This document shows, in pieces, positions 33,061-42,587 of a stretch of DNA of 64,000 nt (the first letter of the stretch is position 1; the number at the start of each line of letters is the position of its first letter). Source of the stretch: Phycisphaerae bacterium (GTDB taxonomy: Bacteria; Planctomycetota; Phycisphaerae; UBA1845). The notes beneath the pieces are model-generated. The model was given only the letters and a program-made list of their open reading frames with translations, made no database searches and was not told the DNA's origin. The position numbers and the translations under genes are program-made. The stretch is taken from positions 1 to 64,000 of the forward strand of contig JAJVHU010000027.1 in the NCBI GenBank assembly GCA_022072505.1. The letters are read 5' to 3'.

Positions 33061-34491
33061 TCAAGGCGTCACGGTCACGTTCTCGGACGCCAGGTCGCCC
33101 GAGCAGACGGTCTCTCCCGTTCCGTCCTTGATCTTCTTGAGCGTGCAGGCGTAGTCGCCCGCCGGGAGGTTCTTGATGACCGCCTTCGCCTTGCCGTCGG
33201 GCTTGATCTTCTTGCTCTTTGAGCCGCTTCCGGAGGTTCCTGAGCATTCGACGGTGACTTTTCCTGAGGTCAGCGTCGTTTGCGTCGTCGTCGTGGCTTT
33301 GCCGCTGCCGCCCTTGGCCTTGAAGCTTTCGAGCACCGGACATGCGTCGCCGAGGTACACGGCGCGGGCGGTGCGGTCGGCGCCGGTGTTCATCTCAAAG
33401 GTGAGCGTCGTCTGATCGGTGATCTGCTCTCCGTCGAGCGTCCAATACAGGAACGGATCTCCCAGGGGGGAGAAGCTGAACGCGCGCAGCGTCACCGAGT
33501 ATCCCTCAGCCGTGGAGACGGTGAAGGGCGTCGGTTGAAAGCCTTGGCCGGCGTCCACGAGCGCGGCCTCCGCGTCCGACTCGACAAACACGGTGCGCTC
33601 GACCAGATCGGTGTACACGGCGGTGGCGGTCCGGTCATCGCCGGTGTTCATCGGGACGGCGATCGAGCGGTTCGACGAGAAGAACTGCCCGTCGAGGTTC
33701 CACTGCACGAAGGGGTCGCCCTGCTCGGAGAATTGAAACGCGGTCAGGTTGACGGAGTTCCCTTCCTCCAGGCCCGTCACGTCAAAAGGCGTCTCCCGAT
33801 ATCCGTCGCCCGCGTCCACCAGCGAACCCGGCTGATCCGACCGGATCATCAACACGCGCGTGAGATCCTCGGTTTCGAGCACGGCGCGGATGACGAAGTT
33901 CCCGCTGGAGACGTTGCACCAGTTGACCCACCCGCCGAGGTTCGGCGCGTACAAGGCGTTCTTCTGCTGACGGCAGGTGCTGATGTCGCGGACGATGCTG
34001 GGCGTGCCGTTGCGGATGTCCGTGCCCTGGGAGAACTCGATCGAGACGACGATCGTCTGCCCCGCGGTGACGGGAATGCGGATCGGATCCTGCTGCTGCT
34101 CATCCTTGTAACGAAACTCGTTCAGGTAAAACGGAACCATGTAAGGCGCGGGCAGACGCAGCATCTCGTCGCCCGGGCGCGGAAAATTCCCCGCCTCGCG
34201 GATCCAGATGTTCTCCTCGATCGTCGGGTCCGCGCCGTTGTCGATGGACCACCAGAGGATCTGCACGGCGATGATGTGCCCGTCGAAAGGCGCCGTCAGC
34301 CACGCCGCCGCCTCCTCATGCGGGGCGAAGTCGCCCACGATGTACCCGCTGTCGCCGTCGCGGAGGTTCTCGTTCTGGAGAACGATCTCATCCGCAAGAA
34401 CCGGCACGACCGGCAGGATCGCAAAAAAGGAAAGGAACCTCCCCCCGAACGAACAACCGGCGCAGCACCGGCGCGTACTCTGCAACGACAT
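33061..34491 (-). CDS. Exported protein with two InlB-like repeat domains and C-terminal Cys module
   Basis: Protein of 476 aa from the ATG at 34491, with a signal peptide (FLSFFAILPVVPVLADE). Residues ~35-210 form an unassigned domain (GHIIAVQILWWSIDNGADPT). Two ~80-residue repeats follow, starting VLMIRSDQPGSLVDAGDGY and TVFVESDAEAALVDAGQGF and ending MNTGDDRTATAVYTDL and MNTGADRTARAVYLGD, of the divergent InlB B-repeat type. The last ~90 residues (CPVLESFKAKGG ... VECSG ... KIKPDGKAKAVIKNLPAG) resemble in layout the shared module of the other exported proteins. Function unknown; likely cell-surface. The frame is open 44 codons upstream, but the signal peptide fixes the start. Confidence 0.78.
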   Translation of the reverse strand: MSLQSTRRCCAGCSFGGRFLSFFAILPVVPVLADEIVLQNENLRDGDSGYIVGDFAPHEEAAAWLTAPFDGHIIAVQILWWSIDNGADPTIEENIWIREAGNFPRPGDEMLRLPAPYMVPFYLNEFRYKDEQQQDPIRIPVTAGQTIVVSIEFSQGTDIRNGTPSIVRDISTCRQQKNALYAPNLGGWVNWCNVSSGNFVIRAVLETEDLTRVLMIRSDQPGSLVDAGDGYRETPFDVTGLEEGNSVNLTAFQFSEQGDPFVQWNLDGQFFSSNRSIAVPMNTGDDRTATAVYTDLVERTVFVESDAEAALVDAGQGFQPTPFTVSTAEGYSVTLRAFSFSPLGDPFLYWTLDGEQITDQTTLTFEMNTGADRTARAVYLGDACPVLESFKAKGGSGKATTTTQTTLTSGKVTVECSGTSGSGSKSKKIKPDGKAKAVIKNLPAGDYACTLKKIKDGTGETVCSGDLASENVTVTP

Positions 34492-34686
34492 GCGCGACAC
34501 TTTCGTCAAGCAGCCACCACGGAGACGGCCGCCTACCGCCTCCAGGTCGCCGCACCGCGATATTCCCCTGATTGTCCCACGCAGGAGGGCGAATTGCAAT
34601 AAAAATCCAGTACCGGCATGCAAAAAGCGGATGCCCGACGCGGCAGGCTCCCCCTCCGGCCCGGCAGGACGCCCCGGCGTTCGAGA

Positions 34687-35202
34687 TCAGCGATGAAACT
34701 TCGCCAGCAGTTCGCCGATGCGGGCGAGGTGGTAGTCGTCGTGTTCGCTGTCGAAATACAGGATATCGACGATGCGCATCGGCTGGCGCAGGCGCGGGTG
34801 GATTGCGGACCGCGCCCGGTCGGATTCCGCCACCGTTTCGAACCGTGCGACGCCGGCGGACCGGTTCCGTCGGAATTCGGCGAGCAGGTCCGCGACGGGA
34901 CGCGCATTGTGATCGGCGTCGTTGGTCCTGCGGTTCGAGATGTCCGCCGGGACAAGCGTGGTTTCTCCAGCCAGAATCTGCGCCAGCCGCCGGACCGGCA
35001 GCCCGTCCAGGTCGATCAGGTGGCCCACGTTCTGCTTGATCGTCCAGCCGCCGTCCCCGCGGGCCAGAACGTCCTCCGGAACGCCGCGGAGCCGATCTTC
35101 AAGCCGGGCCGGCGTTCCGCGCCAGCGCTCCAGCAGGTCAGGGAATTTCTCGACCGGATAATCAAAGGAAAACGTGCGTTCCAGCCACTTCCAGCGAGTC
35201 AT
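34687..35202 (-). CDS. DinB-like (DinB/YfiT superfamily) protein
   Basis: Protein of 171 aa predicted all-helical. The putative metal ligands are His in IKQNVGHLIDLDGLPVRRL and the pair in SEHDDYHLARIGELLAKFH, which is the usual H...HxxxH spacing of DinB four-helix bundles. Family members include bacillithiol and mycothiol transferases; a specific thiol cannot be inferred. It starts at the ATG at 35202 and diverges from the exported protein at 35446. Confidence 0.82.
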   Translation of the reverse strand: MTRWKWLERTFSFDYPVEKFPDLLERWRGTPARLEDRLRGVPEDVLARGDGGWTIKQNVGHLIDLDGLPVRRLAQILAGETTLVPADISNRRTNDADHNARPVADLLAEFRRNRSAGVARFETVAESDRARSAIHPRLRQPMRIVDILYFDSEHDDYHLARIGELLAKFHR

Positions 35203-35318
35203 GTCGTTCTCCCTTGCCGCGGCCCGTCACGGCGAGCCGGTCCGCCCGCCGATCCTGCCGAATCCTCGCTCCATCCCGCCCCGGACGGGCCGGCGTCGCC
35301 GCCGCGTTCCAAAGTTGC

Positions 35319-35347
35319 TTGGCAATTATAACGGATTGGCCGATAAT
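35319..35347 (+). promoter_or_regulatory. Sigma-70 promoter for the exported protein gene
   Basis: TTGGCA (35319-35324) and GATAAT (35342-35347), each 5 of 6 to consensus, are separated by 17 bp. Transcription would start near 35354, leaving a ~90-nt leader. This is the clearest vegetative promoter in the window. Confidence 0.8.
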
Positions 35348-35445
35348 ATCCGTGGAGAATACGCGCGGACCCGACGGATCCGCGGGAGCGGACGGGGCGG
35401 GTCTCGCACTCGACGAACACTTTTTCTGGCAAGGAGCAAGAGGAC

Positions 35446-36576
35446 ATGCGCAAGTTGCACGCAGGTTGGAGCCGAACGCTGTGGATGATCGGGACGCTTG
35501 CCGTTCCGGTCGCGGCGTCGGCGCAGGACACGGAGACGCTCACCAAGGACAACGTCATCGTCGGAACGATGAACATCGACTTCCGCACGCGGACGGAGAT
35601 GGACACCAGCGGCGACTACAAGGCCGGGTCGCCGAAGATCGGCGTCAAGGACGAGTACAAGTTCGACATCACCGTCGCGGACACGACCCAGTTCACGGGG
35701 ACGATCACGCGTCAGCCGAACATCTTCACCAAGACGCTCCAGCGGTCGAAGCAGAGCGCACAGCTCGGATTCGACGTTTCGTTGACGGTGATGAACCCGA
35801 AGGATCTCAAGCAGAAGAAAGTCGTGGGGAAGTGGGTCGGCACGGTCCCGATCGACACAAGCTCGGGCGCGTATCAGCTCGCCGGCGGCAAGGCGCAGCA
35901 AAGCGCGTTGCGCATCGCGGTGGACGCGATGGGCAAGGCCTCGGCGTTCACCGACGAATTCGCCGGCCGTCTGATGGGCAAGGCGGAGAAGAAGGAAGGG
36001 CTCGCCGCGTACACGTACAAGCGCGTGGTGGGCAAGAAGACGGTGGAGGTGAAGGTGTCGAAGAGCGACCCGATGCGCTTCGACAACATCGTGCTGGGGA
36101 AGGGTCCGGCGGAGGTGTATCCGCGCACGACCGTCAGCGGCCGCCTCGACTACGATTACGAGACGGGGAACTGGTACACGGACGGCATCCGCTTCACCTA
36201 CAACCTCAACGGCAAGGAGTACGAGGACATCGTGACCGGCTCGATCAAGTGGGTGGAGGATCCGAACCGCGAGAGCAACGGCAAGGGGTATTACGACTTC
36301 AACCTCCGGTTCAACGAGGAGAAGAGCCGCACCGCCAGCGGCGAGTCGGCGGCGTTCGAGAACATGTCGGATGAGGACGCCTTCTTCGCCGTGGACAACT
36401 CGATCCCGTGCATGACCGGCATGATCAGCTACGTGGACGCTTTCGGCGGGGACAACGACCTGCCGACATCGAGCCAGGTGGCGTTCAATCTGAACGCGAA
36501 TCAGTTGACGAAAGCGCAGATCATGAACTTCTTCAAGTTGTGGATGGTCTGCATCGGACCGACGAACGACGAGTAA
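35446..36576 (+). CDS. Exported protein of unknown function, monocistronic
   Basis: Protein of 376 aa with a signal peptide (LWMIGTLAVPVAASAQD, cleavage after ASAQ or ASA). The mature part is rich in Lys, Asp and Thr, with beta-strand-like segments (NVIVGTMNIDFRTRTEMDT, RLDYDYETGNWYTDGIRFTY, GYYDFNLRFNEEKSRTASGE) and two Cys near the end (IPCMTG, MVCIGP). Strong promoter, single cistron and strong terminator suggest an abundant periplasmic or secreted protein. Codons are strongly C-ending, supporting high expression. I do not recognise the family. Confidence 0.8.
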   Translation: MRKLHAGWSRTLWMIGTLAVPVAASAQDTETLTKDNVIVGTMNIDFRTRTEMDTSGDYKAGSPKIGVKDEYKFDITVADTTQFTGTITRQPNIFTKTLQRSKQSAQLGFDVSLTVMNPKDLKQKKVVGKWVGTVPIDTSSGAYQLAGGKAQQSALRIAVDAMGKASAFTDEFAGRLMGKAEKKEGLAAYTYKRVVGKKTVEVKVSKSDPMRFDNIVLGKGPAEVYPRTTVSGRLDYDYETGNWYTDGIRFTYNLNGKEYEDIVTGSIKWVEDPNRESNGKGYYDFNLRFNEEKSRTASGESAAFENMSDEDAFFAVDNSIPCMTGMISYVDAFGGDNDLPTSSQVAFNLNANQLTKAQIMNFFKLWMVCIGPTNDE

Positions 36577-36599
36577 CGGACGGACAACCGCCTTGTTTC

Positions 36600-36660
36600 G
36601 CCGGGCGATCCGGTCCTCGCAGGGGCGGCCTTGCGCGGACCGGGTCGCCCGGCGCGTTTT
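36600..36660 (+). terminator. Strong Rho-independent terminator
   Basis: A 17-bp stem (36600-36616 with 36637-36653, one G-T pair) with a 20-nt loop is followed by GCGTTTT. It ends the single-gene unit starting at 35446. Confidence 0.85.
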
Positions 36661-36759
36661 CACCCGCTCCCCCGACCTTCCGGCCCGCTCGCCCGCCCGG
36701 TTCCTGATCCTCCGCCCGACCCCTGATTCCCCCGCTCCTCCGCGTTATGATCGTCTCCG

Positions 36760-37506
36760 ATGACGTTGAGGGATTCCGGATTCGAGTTGGCGATCGAAAC
36801 CTCAGGGCGGCACGGGTCGGTCGCCGTGGGGCGTGAGGGGCGCGTTCTCGCCTCGAAGTCCTTTGTCGCCACGCTCAACCACGCCACGCAGCTCGTTCCC
36901 GCGATCGACGAGACCGTCCGCGCCGCGGGCGCCGCTCCGGACGCCCTGCGCTTCGTCTACGTCTCCGGCGGACCGGGCAGCTTCACCGGTCTGCGCGTCG
37001 GCGTCACGACGGCACGGATGCTGGCGATGGCGGTCGGGGCGAAGCTCGTGCGCGTACCCACGTTTGAAGGGATCGCCCGGAACGCTCTCCGCGCCGATCC
37101 GCCCCCCGCGCGCGTCATCGTCATGTCCGACGCGAAGCGCGGACACGTCTACGCCGCGACCTTCGCCCTGGAGGGCGGCGCTTGTCATGAGCTTTCGCCC
37201 GCCGTCGAAGCCGACGCGGCCGAGTATCTTTCCGCGCACGGCGCGGCCGCCGGGACGGCGATCATCGGAGACGGCGTCGCGGAGCAGCTCGCGAGGGCGC
37301 GCCTGGAGAACCGCCGCATGCTGCCGCCCGACTTCGCGCGGCCCGAGGCCGCGGAGGTGCTGGCCCTCGGCCGTGCCCGCGCCCGCCTGAACCGCTTTGA
37401 CGAGCCCGGGAACCTGGTTCCGATCTACATCCGCCGACCCGAGGCGGAAGAGCGCTGGGAAAAACGTGAGGGGAACCCTCGAGACGGCTCCTCTGCGGCC
37501 AAGTAA
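36760..37506 (+). CDS. tsaB: tRNA threonylcarbamoyladenosine biosynthesis protein TsaB
   Basis: Protein of 248 aa of the ASKHA fold. ELAIETSGRHGSVAVGREG and the family signature FVYVSGGPGSFTGLRVGVTT are clear, followed by ARVIVMSDAKRGHVYAATF. TsaB partners with TsaD and TsaE to make t6A37 in tRNAs reading ANN codons. Its usual helper tsaD is not nearby. It lies 17 bp before uvrB, on the same strand, so the two likely share a transcript. Confidence 0.93.
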   Translation: MTLRDSGFELAIETSGRHGSVAVGREGRVLASKSFVATLNHATQLVPAIDETVRAAGAAPDALRFVYVSGGPGSFTGLRVGVTTARMLAMAVGAKLVRVPTFEGIARNALRADPPPARVIVMSDAKRGHVYAATFALEGGACHELSPAVEADAAEYLSAHGAAAGTAIIGDGVAEQLARARLENRRMLPPDFARPEAAEVLALGRARARLNRFDEPGNLVPIYIRRPEAEERWEKREGNPRDGSSAAK

Positions 37507-37523
37507 GGATTTGCACACGCGAC

Positions 37524-39560
37524 ATGGACCGCTTCCGCATTCAAACGCCGCTTACGCCCGCCGGGGACCAGCCTCGCGCCATCGACGCGATCAACCGGGG
37601 GTTCCTCTCCGAGCACCGCGCGAGGCAGTGCCTCCTCGGCGTCACCGGTTCGGGCAAGACGTTCACCATGGCGCACGCCATCGAGCGTCTCAACGTCCCC
37701 ACGCTCATCATCTCGCACAACAAGACCCTCGCCGCCCAGCTCTTCGAGGAGATGCGCGAGCTCTTCCCGCGCAACGCCGTCGAATACTTCGTCAGCTACT
37801 ACGACTACTACCAGCCCGAAGCCTACATCCCCCAGCGCGACATCTACATCGAGAAGGACGCCTCGCGCAACGAAGACATCGACCTCCTGCGCCTCCGCGC
37901 CACCAGCTCCCTCGTCTCCCGCCGCGACGTCATCATCGTCGCCAGCGTCTCGTGCATCTTCGGTCTCGGCTCGCCCGAGGATTTCCGCCGCAGCGTGATC
38001 GCCCTGGAGGTGGGCGCCCCCTGCGAGCGGCAGGATTTTCTGCGGCGTCTCGTCGAGCTTCAGTACACGCGCAACGACGTCGCCCTGGACCGCAAGATGT
38101 TCCGCGCCCGCGGCGACGTCGTCGAGGTCTACCCCGCCGGCGAGGATTTCGTCACCCGCATCGACCTCTTCGGGGACCAGGTCGAGCGGATCGAGAGGAT
38201 CAACCCCCTCACCGGCGAGTCGCTGGGGATGCTGGACAAGACCTTCATCTTCCCGGCCGTGCATTACGTCATGCCCGCCGAGCGGATCGAAGGCGCCTGC
38301 CGGTCGATCCTCGAGGAGCTGGATCAGCGCCTGAAGGAGTTCCGCCGTCTTGGGAAGCTCCTCGAAGCCCAGCGCCTCTCCGCGCGCACCAAGTACGACG
38401 TCGAAATGATCCGCGAGGTCGGCTACTGCTCGGGCATCGAGAATTACACGCGCCACCTCAACGGCAGCGCCCCCGGCGCGAAACCCTTCACCCTGATCGA
38501 CTACTTCCCGAAGGACTTCCTCCTCATCCTCGACGAGTCGCACGTCACCGTCCCGCAGCTCGGGGCGATGTACAACGGCGATCAGGCCCGCAAGCGCACC
38601 CTCGTCGAGCACGGCTTCCGCCTGCCGAGTTGCCTGGACAACCGTCCGATGCGCTTCGAGGAATTCGAGGGGATGTGGAACCGCACGCTCTTCGTCTCCG
38701 CCACCCCCGGACCTTATGAGCTGCGCGCCGTCAGCGGCGAGGTCGTCGAGCAGATCATCCGACCCACCGGGCTGGTGGATCCGGAGATCCTCGTGCGCCC
38801 GGCGCGCGGACAGGTTCCGGACCTGCTTCAGCGCATCAGCGAGCGCTCAGCCGTCGGCGAGCGCGTGCTGGTGACGACGCTCACGAAGCGTCTCGCCGAA
38901 GACCTCGCCGCCTACATTCAGCAGGAGGGGCTGCGAGGACGCTACCTGCACGCGGACATCGACACCCTGGAGCGCATCCAGGTGCTCAAGGGGCTGCGCG
39001 AAGGCGAGTTCGACGTGCTCGTCGGCGTCAATCTCCTGCGTGAGGGGCTCGACCTGCCGGAGGTCTCGCTCGTGGCGATCCTCGACGCCGACAAGGAGGG
39101 GTTCCTGCGCAGCGAGACCTCGCTGATCCAGATGATCGGCCGCACCGCCCGCAACGTGAACGCCCTCGTTGTCCTTTATGCCGACACCGTCACCCCGAGC
39201 ATGAAACGCGCCATCGACGAAACCAACCGCCGCCGCGCGATCCAGCTCGCGTACAACGCGGAGCACCACATCACACCCACGACGATCAAAAAGGCCGTCC
39301 GCGCCTCACTCCTCAACGACGTCAACGCCCGCAAGATCGCCGCCGAGGCCGTCCGCGCCTCCGAAGGAGACCTCGACCGCCTCGAACTCGTCCGAATGCT
39401 CGAGGACGAGATGCTCCAGGCCGCCGAAGCTCTCGATTTTGAACGCGCCGCCAAGCTCCGCGACCGCATCAAGGAACTCAAAAGCCTGCCCGGTGCGGCG
39501 CCGTCACCAGCCCGCGAGCACAAACGCCCCGCCCGCCCCAGAACCAGGGCGCGCCCGTAA
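37524..39560 (+). CDS. uvrB: Excinuclease ABC subunit B
   Basis: Protein of 678 aa, the usual length. Walker A GVTGSGKTFTMA (~39-50), the beta-hairpin segment VEYFVSYYDYYQPEAYIPQR, helicase motif DESHVTVPQ and motif VI LIQMIGRTARN are all present. The C-terminal UVR domain (VRMLEDEMLQAAEALDFERA) binds UvrC. UvrB verifies DNA damage delivered by UvrA and recruits UvrC in nucleotide excision repair. The C-terminal tail is Pro/Arg-rich. Confidence 0.97.
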   Translation: MDRFRIQTPLTPAGDQPRAIDAINRGFLSEHRARQCLLGVTGSGKTFTMAHAIERLNVPTLIISHNKTLAAQLFEEMRELFPRNAVEYFVSYYDYYQPEAYIPQRDIYIEKDASRNEDIDLLRLRATSSLVSRRDVIIVASVSCIFGLGSPEDFRRSVIALEVGAPCERQDFLRRLVELQYTRNDVALDRKMFRARGDVVEVYPAGEDFVTRIDLFGDQVERIERINPLTGESLGMLDKTFIFPAVHYVMPAERIEGACRSILEELDQRLKEFRRLGKLLEAQRLSARTKYDVEMIREVGYCSGIENYTRHLNGSAPGAKPFTLIDYFPKDFLLILDESHVTVPQLGAMYNGDQARKRTLVEHGFRLPSCLDNRPMRFEEFEGMWNRTLFVSATPGPYELRAVSGEVVEQIIRPTGLVDPEILVRPARGQVPDLLQRISERSAVGERVLVTTLTKRLAEDLAAYIQQEGLRGRYLHADIDTLERIQVLKGLREGEFDVLVGVNLLREGLDLPEVSLVAILDADKEGFLRSETSLIQMIGRTARNVNALVVLYADTVTPSMKRAIDETNRRRAIQLAYNAEHHITPTTIKKAVRASLLNDVNARKIAAEAVRASEGDLDRLELVRMLEDEMLQAAEALDFERAAKLRDRIKELKSLPGAAPSPAREHKRPARPRTRARP

Positions 39561-39582
39561 CCGCCCGTCGAAAAAGGGCGGC

Positions 39583-39643
39583 GCGTCCCTCCGGGACGCG
39601 AATAAAAGGTAGGGCACCCTTCCGGGACGTCCTACCCTTTTTC
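39583..39643 (+). terminator. Two consecutive hairpins after uvrB
   Basis: A GCGTCCC/GGGACGC stem with TCC loop (39584-39600) is followed by GGTAGG/CCTACC (39608-39613 with 39631-39636) and a run of T (CCTTTTTCTTTACTTTC). The second is the better terminator candidate. Confidence 0.6.
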
Positions 39644-40061
39644 TTTACTTTCGACGGCTTGTCAGGAGTTGCGTTTTCGGACTGAAGCCTCGTCGAGGCA
39701 GGAATTGCGCCGCTCTCGCCTCCCACCGTGAGTGAGCGGACGCACCGACTGTCGGTGTCGCACAGCCTCCGGCATTTTGCCGATGCAGAATAATACACGG
39801 GAGTGTGAACCGGTCCTCAAGGCCGTCCTTGTCGGGCGGATACGGACGATCGGCGCCTCCCCGTCACAGGACGGGTCTGTGTCCGGCGATGATGCATGCC
39901 GGCGGGCATTCCCGTGCGACGAGCGGGTTGGGAGGCTGCACCCCCTTTTGCAGGCTCCGGTTGAAGGCAATTGAAGGCGCGAGGTGCGCGCAGGTTGAGG
40001 AGTCCCGACGGCGCCCCGGCCGGCGCGGAGTTCGCCGACATGGTCGTGTTGATCACGGGGG
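39644..40061. other. Spacer before the HDOD-GGDEF gene, no gene seen
   Basis: No convincing coding frame. GAATAATAC near 39788-39796 resembles a -10 box but has no -35 at the right distance. Nothing else recognised. Confidence 0.4.
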
Positions 40062-41651
40062 ATGAGGATGGGGCGGAACGAGTTTCTTGCGGCGGTGTGC
40101 AACGTCGAAGACCTGCCGTCACTGCCGGCGGCGGCGCTGGAGGTGATGCGCCTTTCCCGAAATGAAGATGTCACGCTGGACCAGATCGCGTCGGCGCTTC
40201 AGAACGATCCGGCGCTGGCGGCACGACTGCTCAAGGTGGTGAACTCATCGATGTTCGGACTGTCGCGCGAGGTGACCTCGATCCGGCAGGCGGTGGTGAT
40301 CGTCGGATTGCGCGCGGTGAAGGCGATGGCGATGGGGTTCTCGCTGACCGGATTGATGTCGTTCCGGTCGACGGAGGGATTTGACTACCGACGGTACTGG
40401 CGGCGGTCGCTGACGACGGCGGCGGCGGCGCGGCAACTGGGGCGCGGAAAGGGAAACGGCCTGGCGGACGAGGCGTTTGTGGCGGGTCTGCTGGCGGACA
40501 TCGGAATGCTGGCGGCGCACCGCAAGGCGGGCGAGGGGTACCGGAGCGTCCTGGAGGAGGCGGGGGCGACGGGGACGGCGATCGAGGCTGTCGAGCAGGC
40601 GCGGCTGGGGGTGGATCACGCTCAGATCGGGCAGGCGGTGCTGAACACGTGGGGGCTTCCGTCGCTGCTGTGCGAAGCGGTCGGCGCGCATCACGCAATC
40701 GACCTGGAGGGTGTTTCAGGCGAGGGGCGTCCGCTGGCGGCGGTTGTGATGGGGGCAGCGCGGATCGCGGCGCTTTTCAACCGGGATCCCGGGGCGGAGA
40801 GCATTGAAGAAACGCGGACGAACGTGACGCGGCTGACCGGACTGGGCGCGGATGTTGTCGAAGAGACGCTCAACGCGCTGGACGCCCACGTGAACGAGAT
40901 GGCGTCGTTTCTGGAGATCGAGATCGAGTCGCCGGTGTCGTACGCGCAGATTCAGGCGGAGGCGGCGGCGGCGATGACGCGCTTCGCGCTGGAGGCGGAG
41001 GCGGATCGGGCGGCGTCGGTGCGAGAGGTCGAGGACGCGCGGCGACATGCGGAGCGGCTCGAGGAGGAGAAGAAAGCGATCCTCGAGATTGCATCGACGG
41101 ACGGGCTGACGGGGATTGCGAACCGGGCGGTCCTCGATCGGCGGCTCGAGGAGGATATCCGCCGGGCCAAGGCGCAGCGGGAAAGTCTGAGCGTCATCTT
41201 CGTGGACATCGACCTCTTCAAGCAGTTCAACGATGAATACGGGCATGCCGCGGGGGATGCGATCCTGAAAAGCGTGGCGTCGACGCTGAAATCGGCGGTG
41301 AACGGGCGCGGGCTGGTGGCGCGTTACGGGGGAGAGGAGTTCGCGGTGGTGGTTCCGCGAACATCGCGCGCCGGGGCGGCGTCGCTGGCGGAGGAGCTGC
41401 GCAGCACGGTGGCGAAGCTCGTCATACACTGGTCGGGGCGAGCCCTGCGCGTCACGGCGAGCCTCGGGATCGGACACGTCGACGTCGTGGAGGACGGGAT
41501 GACGGCCGGGCAACTGCTGCACCTGGCTGACCGGGCGATGTACACGGCGAAGCGCAACGGACGAGACCGGGTGGAAACCACGGCGGGCGCGGGGGGGCCG
41601 GGCGGAGCGCCGGGATCCTCGTCGCGCCGCGTCGCCGCCGCCCCGAACTGA
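40062..41651 (+). CDS. HDOD domain plus GGDEF diguanylate cyclase
   Basis: Protein of 529 aa. The HDOD domain (~10-215) starts LPSLPAAALEVMRLSRNEDV, with LLKVVNSSMFGLSREVTSIR and FVAGLLADIGMLAAH. A coiled-coil linker (~290-345, EVEDARRHAERLEEEKKAIL) leads to the GGDEF domain with an intact active site RYGGEEFAVV (~422) and DIDLFKQFNDEYGHAAGD. It should make cyclic di-GMP; no inhibitory RxxD site is evident just before the active site. HDOD domains act as protein-protein signalling modules. ATG at 40062 or 40068 are both possible. Confidence 0.92.
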   Translation: MRMGRNEFLAAVCNVEDLPSLPAAALEVMRLSRNEDVTLDQIASALQNDPALAARLLKVVNSSMFGLSREVTSIRQAVVIVGLRAVKAMAMGFSLTGLMSFRSTEGFDYRRYWRRSLTTAAAARQLGRGKGNGLADEAFVAGLLADIGMLAAHRKAGEGYRSVLEEAGATGTAIEAVEQARLGVDHAQIGQAVLNTWGLPSLLCEAVGAHHAIDLEGVSGEGRPLAAVVMGAARIAALFNRDPGAESIEETRTNVTRLTGLGADVVEETLNALDAHVNEMASFLEIEIESPVSYAQIQAEAAAAMTRFALEAEADRAASVREVEDARRHAERLEEEKKAILEIASTDGLTGIANRAVLDRRLEEDIRRAKAQRESLSVIFVDIDLFKQFNDEYGHAAGDAILKSVASTLKSAVNGRGLVARYGGEEFAVVVPRTSRAGAASLAEELRSTVAKLVIHWSGRALRVTASLGIGHVDVVEDGMTAGQLLHLADRAMYTAKRNGRDRVETTAGAGGPGGAPGSSSRRVAAAPN

Positions 41652-41666
41652 CCTCGATCGGCCGCG

Positions 41667-42584
41667 TCAGTTTCGATCGAGGGCGGGCGACGCAGCAGGT
41701 TCGGAGGCGCACGCATTCAGTCGTCGGTCAAAGGGCATCGGGACGATTTCATACCCGACGGCGGAGGTGAGGCGCGCCCGGACCGCTTCATCCGCCAGCA
41801 GGTTCAGCGCGTTCACGAGCGTTCCGTGGGGCGTATTCATCCTTCTGCGATATCCGTCGGTCAACGCTTCCCGGCGATGGTGAAGGAACAACGCGACGAG
41901 GATGCGCTCGCGGGCATGATCGAACCGCAGCACGCCGTCCCGGGCGAGCGCCGCGCGGGCGATCGCGTCCAGTTGGGCGTCCAGACCGTCCGGGCGGAGC
42001 GGCGTTGACGGAAGCGGAGCCGCGCCGATCGCCGGCTCGCACAGGCAGAATTCAATGCGCGCATCCGCGCCCGCGGCCTCGCGCGCGGCGCGGCGCAGGT
42101 CCGCCAGGGTGACGCGCCGCTCGTCCACGACGAAGGAGAACCGAAGCTCCGGAGAGGCGCGGCCGAGTTCATACATGCTTTCGGGCGCCCCGGCGTCCAG
42201 CACGGCGCGCAGCGCGCAGGCGTTGTACGCGTTGACGTAGTAAGCCAGGACCGAGGCGCGCGTGGGGAAGGCCTCGGGGCGGGTGCGCGGTCCGACCCGC
42301 TCGATCCGCGCAAGAAACTCGATCAGGGGTTCGGGGTGCGCGCGAAGATGATCGTAATTCACGCAACCCTGGGATACGTTCTCCAGCAGCGTCAGCGCCC
42401 AGCCGTGATCGTCGAAACCGTCGGCGCGCGGCGCCTCCGCCGTCGCCAGCGCGGGCAGATGTCGCATCGCGGCGCCGCATCCCGCGCCGAAGATCGCGGC
42501 AGCCGCGGCGAGGACCGCGCAAACCCCGCGCCCGCCGCATCGAAGACCAACGATCGCCGCGCCTCTCAACGTCGTTGCCGCCAC
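41667..42584 (-). CDS. DUF547 lipoprotein
   Basis: Protein of 305 aa starting with GTG at 42584. A lipobox-like end of the signal sequence (AAAIFGAGCG) suggests lipidation. The DUF547 core shows VNYDHLRAHPEPLIEFLARI, RASVLAYYVNAYNACALRAV, DDRRVTLADLR-like VVDERRVTLADLR, and FDHARERILVALFLHHRREA. The family is found in many bacteria and plants without assigned activity. Only 3 bp separate it from the upstream DUF1015 gene, so they form an operon. Confidence 0.85.
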   Translation of the reverse strand: MAATTLRGAAIVGLRCGGRGVCAVLAAAAAIFGAGCGAAMRHLPALATAEAPRADGFDDHGWALTLLENVSQGCVNYDHLRAHPEPLIEFLARIERVGPRTRPEAFPTRASVLAYYVNAYNACALRAVLDAGAPESMYELGRASPELRFSFVVDERRVTLADLRRAAREAAGADARIEFCLCEPAIGAAPLPSTPLRPDGLDAQLDAIARAALARDGVLRFDHARERILVALFLHHRREALTDGYRRRMNTPHGTLVNALNLLADEAVRARLTSAVGYEIVPMPFDRRLNACASEPAASPALDRN

Positions 42585-42587
42585 GGC

